NCBI GenBank assembly: GCA_963933055.1
Contig: CAWVSY010000065.1
Location: 1 to 19,156 of the forward strand
Origin: Oleispira sp963933055
Lineage (GTDB): Bacteria > Pseudomonadota > Gammaproteobacteria > Pseudomonadales > Oceanobacteraceae
Direction: 5' to 3'
Length of the DNA stretch: 19,156 bases
A program made the position numbers and the translations under genes. Below, in pieces: positions 1 to 8,520 of the stretch (position 1 is the first letter of the stretch; the number at the start of each line of letters is the position of its first letter). The notes under the pieces were generated by a model. That model saw only the letters and a list, made by a program, of their open reading frames with translations, did no database searches and was not told the DNA's origin.

Positions 1-1281
1 ATGGCTGATATTAAAGCGACCTTAACCGTCGATGGCATTGAAGAAAGTTTAGAGTTGCCCGTTTATAAAGGCACCCTAGGACCAGACGTTGTTGACGTAC
101 GCAGCTTAACCGGTAAAAACCTTTTTACTTACGATCCAGGTTTTGTTTCAACTGCCGCATGCGAATCTAAAATCACGTTTATCGATGGTGGTAAAGGCGT
201 TCTTTTACACCGCGGTTACCCTATTGATCAGCTTGCTGAACATTCAGATTATTTAGAAACATGCTTCCTACTTCTTCACGGCGAATTACCAACAGCTGAA
301 GAAAAAGAAACATTTGTAAATACCATTAAAAACCACACAATGGTTCACGAACAACTAAACCATTTCTTTAACGGTTTCCGTCGTGATGCACACCCAATGG
401 CCATCATGTGTGGCGTTGTAGGCGCACTATCTGCGTTCTATCATGACTCAATGGATATCAGCAACCCACAGCATCGCATCATTTCTGCGCATCGCTTAAT
501 TGCTAAAATCCCAACACTTGCTGCGATGGTTTATAAGTACTCGATTGGCCAGCCTTTCATGTACCCACGCAACAATCTTTCTTACTCTGAAAACTTTTTA
601 CACATGATGTTCAATACACCGTGTGATGAAAAGCCAATCAGCCCAGTATTAGCAAAAGCAATGGATCGTATCTTCCTATTGCATGCTGACCACGAGCAAA
701 ATGCTTCTACGTCAACAGTACGTCTAGCAGGCTCTACCGGCGCTAACCCATTCGCATGTATCGCGTCGGGTATTGCAGCACTTTGGGGCCCAGCACACGG
801 CGGCGCTAACGAAGCTGTATTGAACATGCTTGAAGAAATCGGCGATGTTTCCAATATCGATAAGTTTGTTGAAAAAGCAAAAGATAAAGAAGATCCTTTC
901 CGCCTAATGGGCTTCGGTCACCGAGTTTATAAAAACTTTGACCCACGCGCCAAGGTAATGAAGCAAACCTGTGACGAAGTTCTCGCAGAACTTGGTATGG
1001 AAAACGACCCTCTACTTAAGATTGCTCTTAAGCTTGAACAGATCGCAACGGAAGATGAGTATTTCATCAAACGTGGCTTGTACCCGAACGTAGACTTCTA
1101 CTCGGGCATCATCTTAAAAGCGATTGGCATTCCGTCTGAAATGTTTACAGTGATTTTCGCAACTGGCCGTACTCCTGGCTGGATTGCACACTGGAACGAA
1201 ATGATCAGCAGCGATTACCGCATTGGTCGTCCGCGTCAGCTATACACAGGCTCACCTAAGCGCGACTATCCAACTAAATAA
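1..1281 (+). CDS. gltA: Citrate synthase (type II, hexameric)
   Basis: Condenses acetyl-CoA and oxaloacetate to citrate, the entry step of the cytoplasmic TCA cycle. The 426-residue protein has the length of the Gram-negative hexameric enzyme (about 427) and aligns with E. coli GltA from the first residue, so the ATG at base 1 is the likely start although nothing upstream is visible. The three catalytic residues are present: His266 in GPAHGGAN, His307 in the family signature GFGHRVYKNFDPR, and Asp365 in PNVDFYSG. The substrate-binding block HADHEQNASTSTVR lies near residues 228-241. A strong intrinsic terminator follows about 30 bases after the stop, so this is probably a single-gene transcript. 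Nothing odd is seen. Identification is essentially certain from the sequence. Confidence 0.97.
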   Translation: MADIKATLTVDGIEESLELPVYKGTLGPDVVDVRSLTGKNLFTYDPGFVSTAACESKITFIDGGKGVLLHRGYPIDQLAEHSDYLETCFLLLHGELPTAEEKETFVNTIKNHTMVHEQLNHFFNGFRRDAHPMAIMCGVVGALSAFYHDSMDISNPQHRIISAHRLIAKIPTLAAMVYKYSIGQPFMYPRNNLSYSENFLHMMFNTPCDEKPISPVLAKAMDRIFLLHADHEQNASTSTVRLAGSTGANPFACIASGIAALWGPAHGGANEAVLNMLEEIGDVSNIDKFVEKAKDKEDPFRLMGFGHRVYKNFDPRAKVMKQTCDEVLAELGMENDPLLKIALKLEQIATEDEYFIKRGLYPNVDFYSGIILKAIGIPSEMFTVIFATGRTPGWIAHWNEMISSDYRIGRPRQLYTGSPKRDYPTK

Positions 1282-1310
1282 TTATTTAGTTAAGTCGACT
1301 TAAAAGCCTA

Positions 1311-1342
1311 AAAGCCGTATCCATTGGATGCGGCTTTTTTTT
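1311..1342 (+). terminator. Rho-independent terminator of gltA
   Basis: A 12-bp stem, AAAGCCGTATCC pairing with GGATGCGGCTTT (one G-T wobble), closes on a 3-base loop ATT and runs into eight consecutive T. It starts 30 bases after the gltA stop codon. Confidence 0.93.
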
Positions 1343-1431
1343 GCCTCTTTTTTATCGAGTCTTTTGCTAAAAACCCAGCAAGATAACGAAACTCATCTAT
1401 GCTTTTTATATTGCTAATGGATGAAAATATA

Positions 1432-2025
1432 ATGTCAAAACCAGAACGCCACTCTCTCGGCAGCCAAATAGCACAACCCGTGTTAGACTTCAGCCAAGTT
1501 GGAGAGACAATTGCCATGCTGGCACTCACCGTCGCTCAAATAGAAACCAGCATGAAAGAAGGCGACAAATCGGTTAATCAACTAACAAGCAGCTTCACCG
1601 ACTTAGCAAATCATAGCCAAAACATTGTTCAAGAAGCCAAAAAACTGGATGAAAGCAGCCCGCACGAATCCGCTATTCGCAATAACATACTGAAAACAGC
1701 AGAAGATCTCGGGGGAAAAATACAACAAGCCGTTATCGCCTTTCAATTCTATGATCGCTTAAGCCAGCGGCTGGATCACGCATCTCACAGCTTAGAAAAA
1801 ATCGGTCACCTGATTGCAAATTCAGAAAAACGCTACGAAGAAAATGCTTGGCGAAACATGCAAAATGAAATAAAAAACAGCTACACCATGGAGGCCGAAC
1901 GCATCATGTTTGAACACATCATGAGAGGCCATAGCGTAGCCGAAGCCTTAGAAATTTATCAGCATCAATTCGATAAGAGCGAACAAGAAACATTCAATAC
2001 CGATGACGATATAGAATTTTTTTAG
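1432..2025 (+). CDS. Helical cytoplasmic protein with a CheZ-like motif, function unknown
   Basis: I do not recognise a named family with certainty. The 197-residue product has no signal peptide or membrane segment and looks almost entirely helical. A striking block at residues 99-121, containing AFQFYDRLSQRL and then HASHSLEKI, resembles the conserved Gln/Asp-containing helix of CheZ-type phosphatases and of uncharacterised proteins found near chemotaxis genes in marine gammaproteobacteria. The acidic C-terminus ends DDDIEFF, reminiscent of the acidic tail by which CheZ binds CheY; that comparison is inference. Upstream in-frame ATGs exist at 1399 and 1417, but MSKPERHSLG at 1432 is the more natural start; no strong ribosome site decides it. 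The gene ends 6 bases from the convergent MOSC gene, and cheV lies beyond that, which agrees with a chemotaxis-related role. Confidence 0.75.
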   Translation: MSKPERHSLGSQIAQPVLDFSQVGETIAMLALTVAQIETSMKEGDKSVNQLTSSFTDLANHSQNIVQEAKKLDESSPHESAIRNNILKTAEDLGGKIQQAVIAFQFYDRLSQRLDHASHSLEKIGHLIANSEKRYEENAWRNMQNEIKNSYTMEAERIMFEHIMRGHSVAEALEIYQHQFDKSEQETFNTDDDIEFF

Positions 2026-2031
2026 CGCAGT

Positions 2032-2856
2032 TTAAATAACAACATCATCACCAACATGCAATTCTAATACGTCAACTGCCATCGCCGAATCCACCGCCGA
2101 GAAAGTAAGATTTTGCCCAAAATACAGTTTTTTATCACGACGGCAATATTCTAACAGCACCCTTAAAATGCTTCGCTCCTGCTCCGCCGTTTTAGGGTTT
2201 AACGCAGGAATAACACAACGCTGACAAGGCTTAACAACGGTCATATCAACCACTTCCGTCGCAATGCTTTGCCAATTGCGCTCATCAAACACCTCCGTAT
2301 TGGCAATAACAATGTTGGGTCTAAAATTTTCAGCCGCGATATCAACATCACATACACTGTCTAAAAACTGAATACTAGAATCCGCTACAGCTAGCAAAGG
2401 AAAACCATCAGCATAGCTAACCTGAGTGCCCAGCGAGACATATTCGGTATCGGCTAAACGTTCACAACGACCCTGATAAATCAATCGGCACTGGTAATCT
2501 AAAATCTCACTGAAAAAGCGTGCGCTTTCATCACCACAATCAAGACCCTGAACCTCATCCTCCCAGATAGAAACATCGATCAGACGCCCCTCTGTTGGCA
2601 GCTCCATCAGCTTTTTATCATTACCAAATCCAGCCCAAACACGTCCACATTCAATGGTTGTCGAAATTAAAGCCATCCGAGGAACTTCACGCTGAGAAAG
2701 AAATACTCCCGTAGAAGCATCAACCAACATCCAATTGCGGTCAAGCCGTGGGCCACGGTGATCAAACTTAAGTATTGAAACTGAAATACCCGCACAAGAC
2801 TTGATCGGGTAGATAAATAACTGACTTATATAGGGAGAGGCGGTTTGAGTAGACAT
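2032..2856 (-). CDS. MOSC domain-containing protein (YcbX-like N-terminal barrel plus MOSC)
   Basis: Related to molybdenum-cofactor sulfurase C-terminal proteins, which handle Moco-dependent sulfur or N-hydroxylated substrates. The N-terminal MOSC beta-barrel shows YPIKSCAG (about residues 16-23), DRNWMLVD and FLSQRE. The MOSC domain shows FRPNIVI, then KPCQRCVIP with the conserved cysteines, and FGQNL near the end. At 274 residues it lacks the C-terminal 2Fe-2S ferredoxin domain of E. coli YcbX (about 369). The ATG at 2856 was chosen because GGAATAATA precedes it. An in-frame ATG further upstream at 2901 would put the -10 and the operator palindrome inside the gene. It is likely transcribed alone from an extended -10 (2893-2898, minus strand) embedded in a perfect palindrome. 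Physiological substrate unknown. Confidence 0.88.
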   Translation of the reverse strand: MSTQTASPYISQLFIYPIKSCAGISVSILKFDHRGPRLDRNWMLVDASTGVFLSQREVPRMALISTTIECGRVWAGFGNDKKLMELPTEGRLIDVSIWEDEVQGLDCGDESARFFSEILDYQCRLIYQGRCERLADTEYVSLGTQVSYADGFPLLAVADSSIQFLDSVCDVDIAAENFRPNIVIANTEVFDERNWQSIATEVVDMTVVKPCQRCVIPALNPKTAEQERSILRVLLEYCRRDKKLYFGQNLTFSAVDSAMAVDVLELHVGDDVVI

Positions 2857-2865
2857 TATTATTCC

Positions 2866-2897
2866 ATAATGATGTGACATATCTGTCACATCATTAT
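2866..2897 (-). promoter_or_regulatory. Perfect 14+14 bp palindrome, probable operator of the MOSC gene
   Basis: Arms ATAATGATGTGACA and TGTCACATCATTAT flank a 4-base centre TATC. On the minus strand the outer arm merges with an extended -10, TGTGTATAAT, so the palindrome covers the -10 and predicted start of transcription. There is no T-run, so it is not a terminator for cheV. A dimeric regulator is inferred; the identity is unknown. Confidence 0.65.
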
Positions 2898-2898
2898 A
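2893..2898 (-). promoter_or_regulatory. -10 box (TATAAT) of the MOSC gene
   Basis: Read on the minus strand this is TGTGTATAAT, a perfect -10 hexamer with the TG extension. No convincing -35 is seen at 16-18 bases. It lies about 37 bases upstream of the chosen MOSC start codon. Confidence 0.55.
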
Positions 2899-2942
2899 CA
2901 CAGAGGCATAAATTCAAAGCATCAATTACTCGACGCCATCAA

Positions 2943-3902
2943 TTACTCATCAGACTCCTCTATTTTCTCAGGCATTCCCAGCTTTTGACGAATAATGCGC
3001 TGTACTTCTTTTGTTAATTTTTCAGGCTGAAATTTCGATAAGAACCCATTACATCCCACTTTTTCAACCATGGCTTTGTTGAAACTGCCCGATAAAGAGG
3101 TATGCAAAACAATAAACATATCTTTCAATTCAGGATCTTTACGAATTTCAGTGGTTAACATATAACCATCCATCTCTGGCATTTCAGCATCGGTAATCAG
3201 CATCAACACATCATTGACAATATCCTTGCCTTCAGCTTTCCAAGCTTCCAATACCTGATAAGCCTCCAAACCATTATGAGTTGCAACAACGTCAATACCG
3301 AGCTTTTCTAATACCCCCGTTACCTGATTCAATGCCACCTGCGAGTCATCAGCAATCAAAATCTGCTTACCCTTGATCACATCAACCAAATCGTCATCAA
3401 TCCACTCAGCGCTGATTTCACCGTTATAAGGGGTTATTTCAGCCAATACCTTCTCGACATCAATAATTTCAACAATGCGATCATCCATGCGGCTAATCGC
3501 CGTTAAATAATGAGAACGCCCAGCACCGACTGGAGGTGGAAGAATCTCATTCCAATTCATATTCACAATGCGTTCAACACTCGCAACCAAAAAGGCTTGC
3601 ACCGTCATGTTGTACTCAGTCACGATAATGGTAGAGTTCTCATCAATAACCGTCTTTCCCATCTTGATCGCTCGGCGTAAATCGACCACAGGAATGGTCT
3701 GCCCTCGCAAATGAGTAACACCCACGACAACTTCATGTCGATCTGGAATTTCGGTCAATGGAGGTAGGCTCATAACTTCCTGAACCTTAAACACATTAAT
3801 AGCAAAACGCTGACTTCCACCCAAACTGAATAGCAGCAGCTCCAATCTATTTTGCCCAACCAGCTGCGTACGTGCATCAACTGCACTTAAAACACCGCTC
3901 AT
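2943..3902 (-). CDS. cheV: Chemotaxis coupling protein CheV (CheW-like plus receiver domain)
   Basis: An adaptor that links chemoreceptors to the CheA kinase and can be phosphorylated. Residues about 15-160 form a CheW-like domain (FAINVFKVQEVM, GVTHLRGQTIPVVDLR). Residues about 178-305 form a receiver domain with acidic pocket Asp185/Asp186, phospho-acceptor Asp238 in ITDAEMPEMDG, Thr268 and Lys290, all conserved, so phosphorylation is expected. The 319-residue length is usual for CheV. The ATG at 3902 was chosen because GGAG lies a few bases upstream; the longer frame would need a GTG at 3914. It is divergent from the EAL-HDOD gene across 113 bases, and no other che gene is in view, so it is a stand-alone cheV. 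Confidence 0.96.
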   Translation of the reverse strand: MSGVLSAVDARTQLVGQNRLELLLFSLGGSQRFAINVFKVQEVMSLPPLTEIPDRHEVVVGVTHLRGQTIPVVDLRRAIKMGKTVIDENSTIIVTEYNMTVQAFLVASVERIVNMNWNEILPPPVGAGRSHYLTAISRMDDRIVEIIDVEKVLAEITPYNGEISAEWIDDDLVDVIKGKQILIADDSQVALNQVTGVLEKLGIDVVATHNGLEAYQVLEAWKAEGKDIVNDVLMLITDAEMPEMDGYMLTTEIRKDPELKDMFIVLHTSLSGSFNKAMVEKVGCNGFLSKFQPEKLTKEVQRIIRQKLGMPEKIEESDE

Positions 3903-4015
3903 AGTCCACTCCACTAAATATTCATCTTATTTTAAAGTGTAGACAAAAGGATCTGAAACGCATGACAAAATTTATAAATCCTCAACTACACTAAAAAAGA
4001 TACCTGAGGATTGAT
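3903..4015. promoter_or_regulatory. Divergent promoter region, cheV / EAL-HDOD gene
   Basis: 113 bases between two divergent starts must hold both promoters. The ribosome sites are clear: GGAG for cheV on the minus strand and TGAGGA (4004-4009) for the plus-strand gene. Only weak sigma-70-like hexamers are visible, such as ATGACA near 3962, so I do not call individual promoters. Confidence 0.45.
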
Positions 4016-5248
4016 ATGCACAACAAAGCCAATGTTTTACTCGCCAGACAACCTATATTTGACCGAAATGCGGTAACCATTGGCTATGAGCTGCTTTATC
4101 GCCCGATACCCAGCGGTGAAATTGATTGGCAAGAGTTGAATGGAGACCTAGCAACTAACGAGGTATTAGTATCGGCATTTGATGATATTGGCATTGAATT
4201 CGTCACCGGAGGCAAGCCCGCCTACATCAACTTTACCGAGCACTGGCTAAGCAACCCACCCCCATTCAGCCCAGACAATGTCGTTATCGAGATCCTAGAG
4301 CACATCCCAGCAACACCTAAAAACGTTGATGCAGTCATCGCTTTACGTAAAAAAGGCTTTCGTATCGCCTTAGATGACTATTTAGGAAACCCAGAGCAAG
4401 ACCCTTTCCTACCGCACATTGACATCATTAAGCTTGATATTCTAGCGTTTGACGACATCGCAAAAGCACAACAAGTGATCACTCAAAAAGGTCAAAACAA
4501 ATTTACTTGGCTCGCCGAAAAAGTGGAAACTCAATTAGAATATGAGGCCTGCCTCAAAGCAGGTTGCGATTATTTTCAAGGTTACTTTTTTAGTCGGCCC
4601 GCCAACATTTATGGCAAGAAACTGGGCAATAACAAGCGTGTTATTTTAGAACTGATCGCTGCACTGCAAGACGACAATATCAACCCAGTTAAACTTGAAG
4701 ACTTATTATCACAAGATCCCTCTCTATGCTTCAGGCTTTTAAAGCTGGTCAATTCTGCCTCTTTTCATCAACAAAATCCCGTCGACTCACTGCAGCGCGC
4801 CATTATTGTTGCAGGCCTAGAGCAAATCAAAACATGGGTAACCATGCTGAGCTTTGGCAAACTTGAAGATAAGACCAAAGAATTAAGCAAACAGTCCTTA
4901 CAGCGAGGATTCTTTTGCAAATCACTTTCAACATCCATACCCGAAATTGCTGGCGATATCGCCTTTACCGCAGGCTTGCTATCAAACATCGATGCCTACT
5001 TCGATATGCCACTCGAACAACTGCTGGCCAAGATACACATAGATCCAGACATCACCACTGCGCTACTTAAAAAAACGGGAAAGCTTGGATTTATTTTCAC
5101 AACTGTTTTATTTATGGAAAAAGGAGAGTGGCAAAAAATCCGCTGGCCACTTTGGCAGAAAATAGGATTAGACCCAAGTCGGATTGAATGGCTCTACTTA
5201 GAGTCGATCAGAGAAGCTGAAAAACTACTCAAATCGACTTTAAGCTAA
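4016..5248 (+). CDS. EAL-HDOD signalling protein with degenerate EAL domain
   Basis: The domain order matches the YuxH/CdgJ class, in which an EAL-like domain is joined to HDOD. Residues about 5-200 are EAL-like: the signature reads YELLYR (E25), followed by N72, E92, Asp120/Asp121, Lys139/Asp141, AEKVE and the terminal QGYFFSRP. The DDFGTG loop of active c-di-GMP phosphodiesterases is DDYLGN here, so catalysis is doubtful and a sensory or protein-binding role is more likely (inference). Residues about 205-400 are an HDOD domain (LLKLVNSASF, AIIVAGLEQIKTWV). The start is supported by TGAGGA six bases upstream. In Vibrio and Pseudomonas such proteins affect motility and c-di-GMP behaviour, which fits the neighbouring cheV. 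It ends 6 bases from the convergent kinase gene. Confidence 0.9.
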   Translation: MHNKANVLLARQPIFDRNAVTIGYELLYRPIPSGEIDWQELNGDLATNEVLVSAFDDIGIEFVTGGKPAYINFTEHWLSNPPPFSPDNVVIEILEHIPATPKNVDAVIALRKKGFRIALDDYLGNPEQDPFLPHIDIIKLDILAFDDIAKAQQVITQKGQNKFTWLAEKVETQLEYEACLKAGCDYFQGYFFSRPANIYGKKLGNNKRVILELIAALQDDNINPVKLEDLLSQDPSLCFRLLKLVNSASFHQQNPVDSLQRAIIVAGLEQIKTWVTMLSFGKLEDKTKELSKQSLQRGFFCKSLSTSIPEIAGDIAFTAGLLSNIDAYFDMPLEQLLAKIHIDPDITTALLKKTGKLGFIFTTVLFMEKGEWQKIRWPLWQKIGLDPSRIEWLYLESIREAEKLLKSTLS

Positions 5249-5254
5249 TATAAC

Positions 5255-6817
5255 CTACCTTTTAGGGTAGCCCGTAATCTCACGAATAGAGCGATACAAT
5301 GGCTGCATTCGCTTATACATTTTACGATAGACCTCTTTATACAAGCGATCATACAACTGAACGGTTGGCAGGTGTGGCTTAAACACATCCCCGACTCGCG
5401 TCATCTTATCAATGGCAATCTCATAACTTGGGTGAATCCCTAAACCCACAAAACAGTTAATAGCAGCACCTAAGCCCGAAGCCTCAAAGGTATGAGGGCG
5501 CTCGGCCGCCATGCCAAAAATATCCGCGGTCAACTGCATCGCCGCATCACTTTGCGAACCACCACCAGAAACCCTTAAGCGTGTTATTTTTGTGCCGCTG
5601 CGTTTTTCGATTTGTTCTTTGCCGCTGCGTAATTCATAAGCCAAACCTTCAAGAATGGCTCGATAAACATGAGCGCGTTTATGAACATCGCCAAAACCGA
5701 TCAAAGCGCCCTTACCTTCAGGACCAGGCTGGCGCACCCCAGGAGACCAGTAAGGTTGCATCATCAACCCCATAGAACCGGCAGGTACTTGATTCAAAAG
5801 CTCATCAAACAACGCTTCCGTCTCAATACCCAGCTCTTTTGCCTTGCGCTGCTCGGCTTGAGCAAATTCATTTTTAAACCAACTTACCATCCAAAAACCG
5901 CGATATACCATCATCTCGGTATTATAAAGTTTAGGCATGGCAGCAGAATAAGGCGGAATAAAAGGAATCGTTTCTACGTACTTTTTGGTCGCCGTATTAA
6001 TTGTTGCTGTTGTGCCGTAGCTCAAACACCCAATATGAGGAGCAATACCACCAGCCCCCAAAACCTCACACGCCTTATCAGACGCAGCCGCGATCAACTT
6101 CAACCCTACAGGCAAACCCGTAACCATAGAAGCTTGCTGGCAAATACGCCCCAGTTCATCACTCGGACTCACCAACTCAGGCATCATATCTCTCGAAGCC
6201 TTTAACAACTTCCACTTAAGATCACTTTTTTTCGCCCACCGCTGCTGACGATAATCATAAGGCAAATACCCCATCGTAGAACCGGTCGAATCTTTCAATT
6301 GCTCAGTCAGTTTGTAAGTCAGAAAGGCTGATAAACTGACATAATGTTTGGTTTTCGCCCAAATATCAGGCTGATTTTGTGAAACCCAATTATCTCTCGC
6401 TTTTGCACGCAATTCAGAAATGAGATTATTTAAACCCAGCGCCTTAATCAAAAAGCCCCAAATACCTGGCAACGGTTTTTCAATACTTGCTTTACGCTGA
6501 TCCATCCAAACAATCGCGGGTCGCAATGGCTTTTTATCTTCATCCAAATTAATCATGGTATAGCGCTGAGTTGTCAGTGATACACCGTTAATTTGTTCAG
6601 GCGTCACAACCCCTTGCACCCACAAGTTCTGACATGCCAAGCCAAGTGATTGCCAATAATAATCTGCCTCTTGCTCTGCCCAGCCTGGTTGAGAAGAATA
6701 ATACGCCTCAATATCAACCTTACTTTTAGCCACAACATTGCCGCAATCATCAAATACCAAAGCACGAATACTTTGTGTCCCATTATCAATGGCTAATACA
6801 TACTTAGACTGGCTCAC
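5255..6817 (-). CDS. FGGY-family carbohydrate kinase (glycerol kinase-like)
   Basis: An ATP-dependent polyol or sugar kinase, last gene of a three-gene operon. Visible family features are the N-terminal phosphate-binding strand AIDNGTQSIRAL (9-20), GWAEQE and WMDQR in substrate positions, probable catalytic Asp247 in AASDKACEVLG, GTTATIN, and the second FGGY signature beginning SGGGSQSDAAMQLTAD. At 520 residues it is slightly longer than GlpK (about 500) and diverges from it, so the substrate may be glycerol, an alkylglycerol or another polyol. It starts with GTG at 6817, preceded by AAGGA at 7 bases, and lies 39 bases after the glpD-like stop, so co-transcription is likely. Its partners point to making or consuming glycerol-3-phosphate-type intermediates. 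Confidence 0.9.
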   Translation of the reverse strand: MSQSKYVLAIDNGTQSIRALVFDDCGNVVAKSKVDIEAYYSSQPGWAEQEADYYWQSLGLACQNLWVQGVVTPEQINGVSLTTQRYTMINLDEDKKPLRPAIVWMDQRKASIEKPLPGIWGFLIKALGLNNLISELRAKARDNWVSQNQPDIWAKTKHYVSLSAFLTYKLTEQLKDSTGSTMGYLPYDYRQQRWAKKSDLKWKLLKASRDMMPELVSPSDELGRICQQASMVTGLPVGLKLIAAASDKACEVLGAGGIAPHIGCLSYGTTATINTATKKYVETIPFIPPYSAAMPKLYNTEMMVYRGFWMVSWFKNEFAQAEQRKAKELGIETEALFDELLNQVPAGSMGLMMQPYWSPGVRQPGPEGKGALIGFGDVHKRAHVYRAILEGLAYELRSGKEQIEKRSGTKITRLRVSGGGSQSDAAMQLTADIFGMAAERPHTFEASGLGAAINCFVGLGIHPSYEIAIDKMTRVGDVFKPHLPTVQLYDRLYKEVYRKMYKRMQPLYRSIREITGYPKR

Positions 6818-6856
6818 AGCGCTGTCCTTATTTTATTTTTGTTATTGCCGCCCATA

Positions 6857-8479
6857 TTAAGCCGGAACACTGTAATATTTATTCCAAATGCCCTGGTAGC
6901 GGTCACGCTCTTGCTGCCACTGATCATCTGTCCATTTCAATTCTTCACAGCAAATTTGCTTAATTTTCTGTTCAAAAATCAAACCGCCTTGCTCAACCAA
7001 TAACCCCACACGGGTACGGCGCAATAATAAATCGTCTAGATGAACCACCGCTTCATTGCGAGCAGACCAGCGCAATTCGGCCCACATAGCCAGCGCCCCC
7101 GGAATAACATCAAATTCGTTATCACGCGCGCACTCGTTCGCTTGTTCCAGTAGCGTATTTGCATCCATACCATAATGGCCCTGCAAACGCTTCTGCAAAT
7201 AACTAGGCAAGCCTAAGAAAGAAGGGTGCTGAATAACGGATGGAGTAAAAATATCAGCGCCAAAATCGTCAGCATCAAACCCTGGAAGGTATTGGCTCGC
7301 GGCTTTAAGCACATCCAGCGCAATCAGTCGGAAAGTCGTTAACTTGCCACCACTAACCGTCACCAAACCATTATCATTCCAAACACTGTGGTCGCGTTTT
7401 TCTTTTGAAGGATTTAACGCACCGGAGCTGACCAAAGGACGCACCCCAGCCCATGAAGAAATAATATCTTGCTCTTGCAGCGCCGCTTTTGGAAACTGAA
7501 AATTAGCAACCTTCATCAAATACACAAGTTCTTCACGAGTCATGCTCGTTTCAGAATTATCGATACCGTTATTATCAATATCGGTGGTACCAATAACCGT
7601 TCGCCCTTCCCAAGGGAAAATGAAAATTGGGCGTTTATCATCAGGATGCATCGCGGTAAACGCCGACCCGACAGGCAACCGCCAAGACGGCACAACAATA
7701 TGGCTACCACGAGTCGGTCGAATATTTTTCTCGCTACTGACCTGACCTCGCAACTCATCACCCCAAGCGCCCGTTGCATTAATAACAACCTTTGCCTGAA
7801 TACTATAAAGCTCACCATTTTCGGAATTTTCTAAAACAGCGCCAACAACCTGACCGCCTTCATGGCCACTTTCTTTTATCAGCGATTTAACGCCGACGTA
7901 ATTAATGATATCAGCACCATCTTCTTGCGCCTCTCGCAATACCCGAACAACCAATCGAGAGTCATCCGTTACCGCGTCAGCAAACTGAGTACCACCGATT
8001 AACTCCACGTCATTAATTTGCGGACTCAACAACTCAAAGTCTTCGGCCTTATGGAATTTACGGTACTTTTTCCCCGCAAAAAAATCATAAATGCGCAACA
8101 AAGAATTGAAAACAAACGGCCCAGGAAAACCGCCTTTATAATGAGCCATCAAATAACTCATCTGATCAACCAAACCCGGCGCTTCATTCATTAAACGCTC
8201 ACGTTCACTCACCGAGTGCATCGTCGTTTTAATATCCCCTGCAGCAATATAACGCAAACCACCATGCACCATTTTTGAAGAACGACTAGACGTCCCCCAA
8301 GCGTAATCTTGACGATCAACCAACAATACTCGCTGCCCACGTCGTGCGGCTTCACGCGCAATGCCCGCCCCCGTAATACCACCGCCCGCGACAATAAGAT
8401 CCCATTTATTATTCGCCGCATCCTTTAAACGGTTGATTAATAAATCACGTTTACCGGCTTGCCAATTTTCCTGCAACAT
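6857..8479 (-). CDS. glpD: FAD-dependent glycerol-3-phosphate dehydrogenase/oxidase (GlpD/GlpO family)
   Basis: Oxidises sn-glycerol-3-phosphate to dihydroxyacetone phosphate at the membrane, passing electrons to quinone or oxygen. The FAD-binding dinucleotide fold is at residues 27-58 with AGGGITGAG. It is followed by the family block GTSSRSSKMVHGGLRYI, GSHIVVP, the FPWEGRTVIGTTD motif, SWAGVRPL, and SGGKLTTFR near the end of the DAO domain; the remainder is the C-terminal helical DAO_C domain. The 540-residue length is normal for the family. The ATG at 8479 has AAGGA just upstream. It is the middle gene of the operon, 41 bases after the AGPS-like gene. It may be a specialised paralogue serving this operon rather than the main glycerol-catabolic GlpD, which cannot be settled here. 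Confidence 0.92.
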   Translation of the reverse strand: MLQENWQAGKRDLLINRLKDAANNKWDLIVAGGGITGAGIAREAARRGQRVLLVDRQDYAWGTSSRSSKMVHGGLRYIAAGDIKTTMHSVSERERLMNEAPGLVDQMSYLMAHYKGGFPGPFVFNSLLRIYDFFAGKKYRKFHKAEDFELLSPQINDVELIGGTQFADAVTDDSRLVVRVLREAQEDGADIINYVGVKSLIKESGHEGGQVVGAVLENSENGELYSIQAKVVINATGAWGDELRGQVSSEKNIRPTRGSHIVVPSWRLPVGSAFTAMHPDDKRPIFIFPWEGRTVIGTTDIDNNGIDNSETSMTREELVYLMKVANFQFPKAALQEQDIISSWAGVRPLVSSGALNPSKEKRDHSVWNDNGLVTVSGGKLTTFRLIALDVLKAASQYLPGFDADDFGADIFTPSVIQHPSFLGLPSYLQKRLQGHYGMDANTLLEQANECARDNEFDVIPGALAMWAELRWSARNEAVVHLDDLLLRRTRVGLLVEQGGLIFEQKIKQICCEELKWTDDQWQQERDRYQGIWNKYYSVPA

Positions 8480-8520
8480 AGTCCTTCAATACCTTTATTC
8501 AATATAAACCAACGTCGATG

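Noticed and set aside
2873..2890. CRP/FNR-type binding site in the MOSC palindrome
   Set aside because: The half-sites TGTGA and TCACA are separated by 8 bases instead of 6, and the symmetry extends well beyond a CRP site.
5669..6205. 178-codon plus-strand open frame opposite the FGGY kinase
   Set aside because: Antisense shadow of a strongly supported kinase; composition rich in Arg/His/Gln with no family-like motif or ribosome site.
7469..7834. 121-codon plus-strand frame opposite the glpD-like gene
   Set aside because: Overlaps conserved GlpD motifs on the other strand and has no protein-like features of its own.
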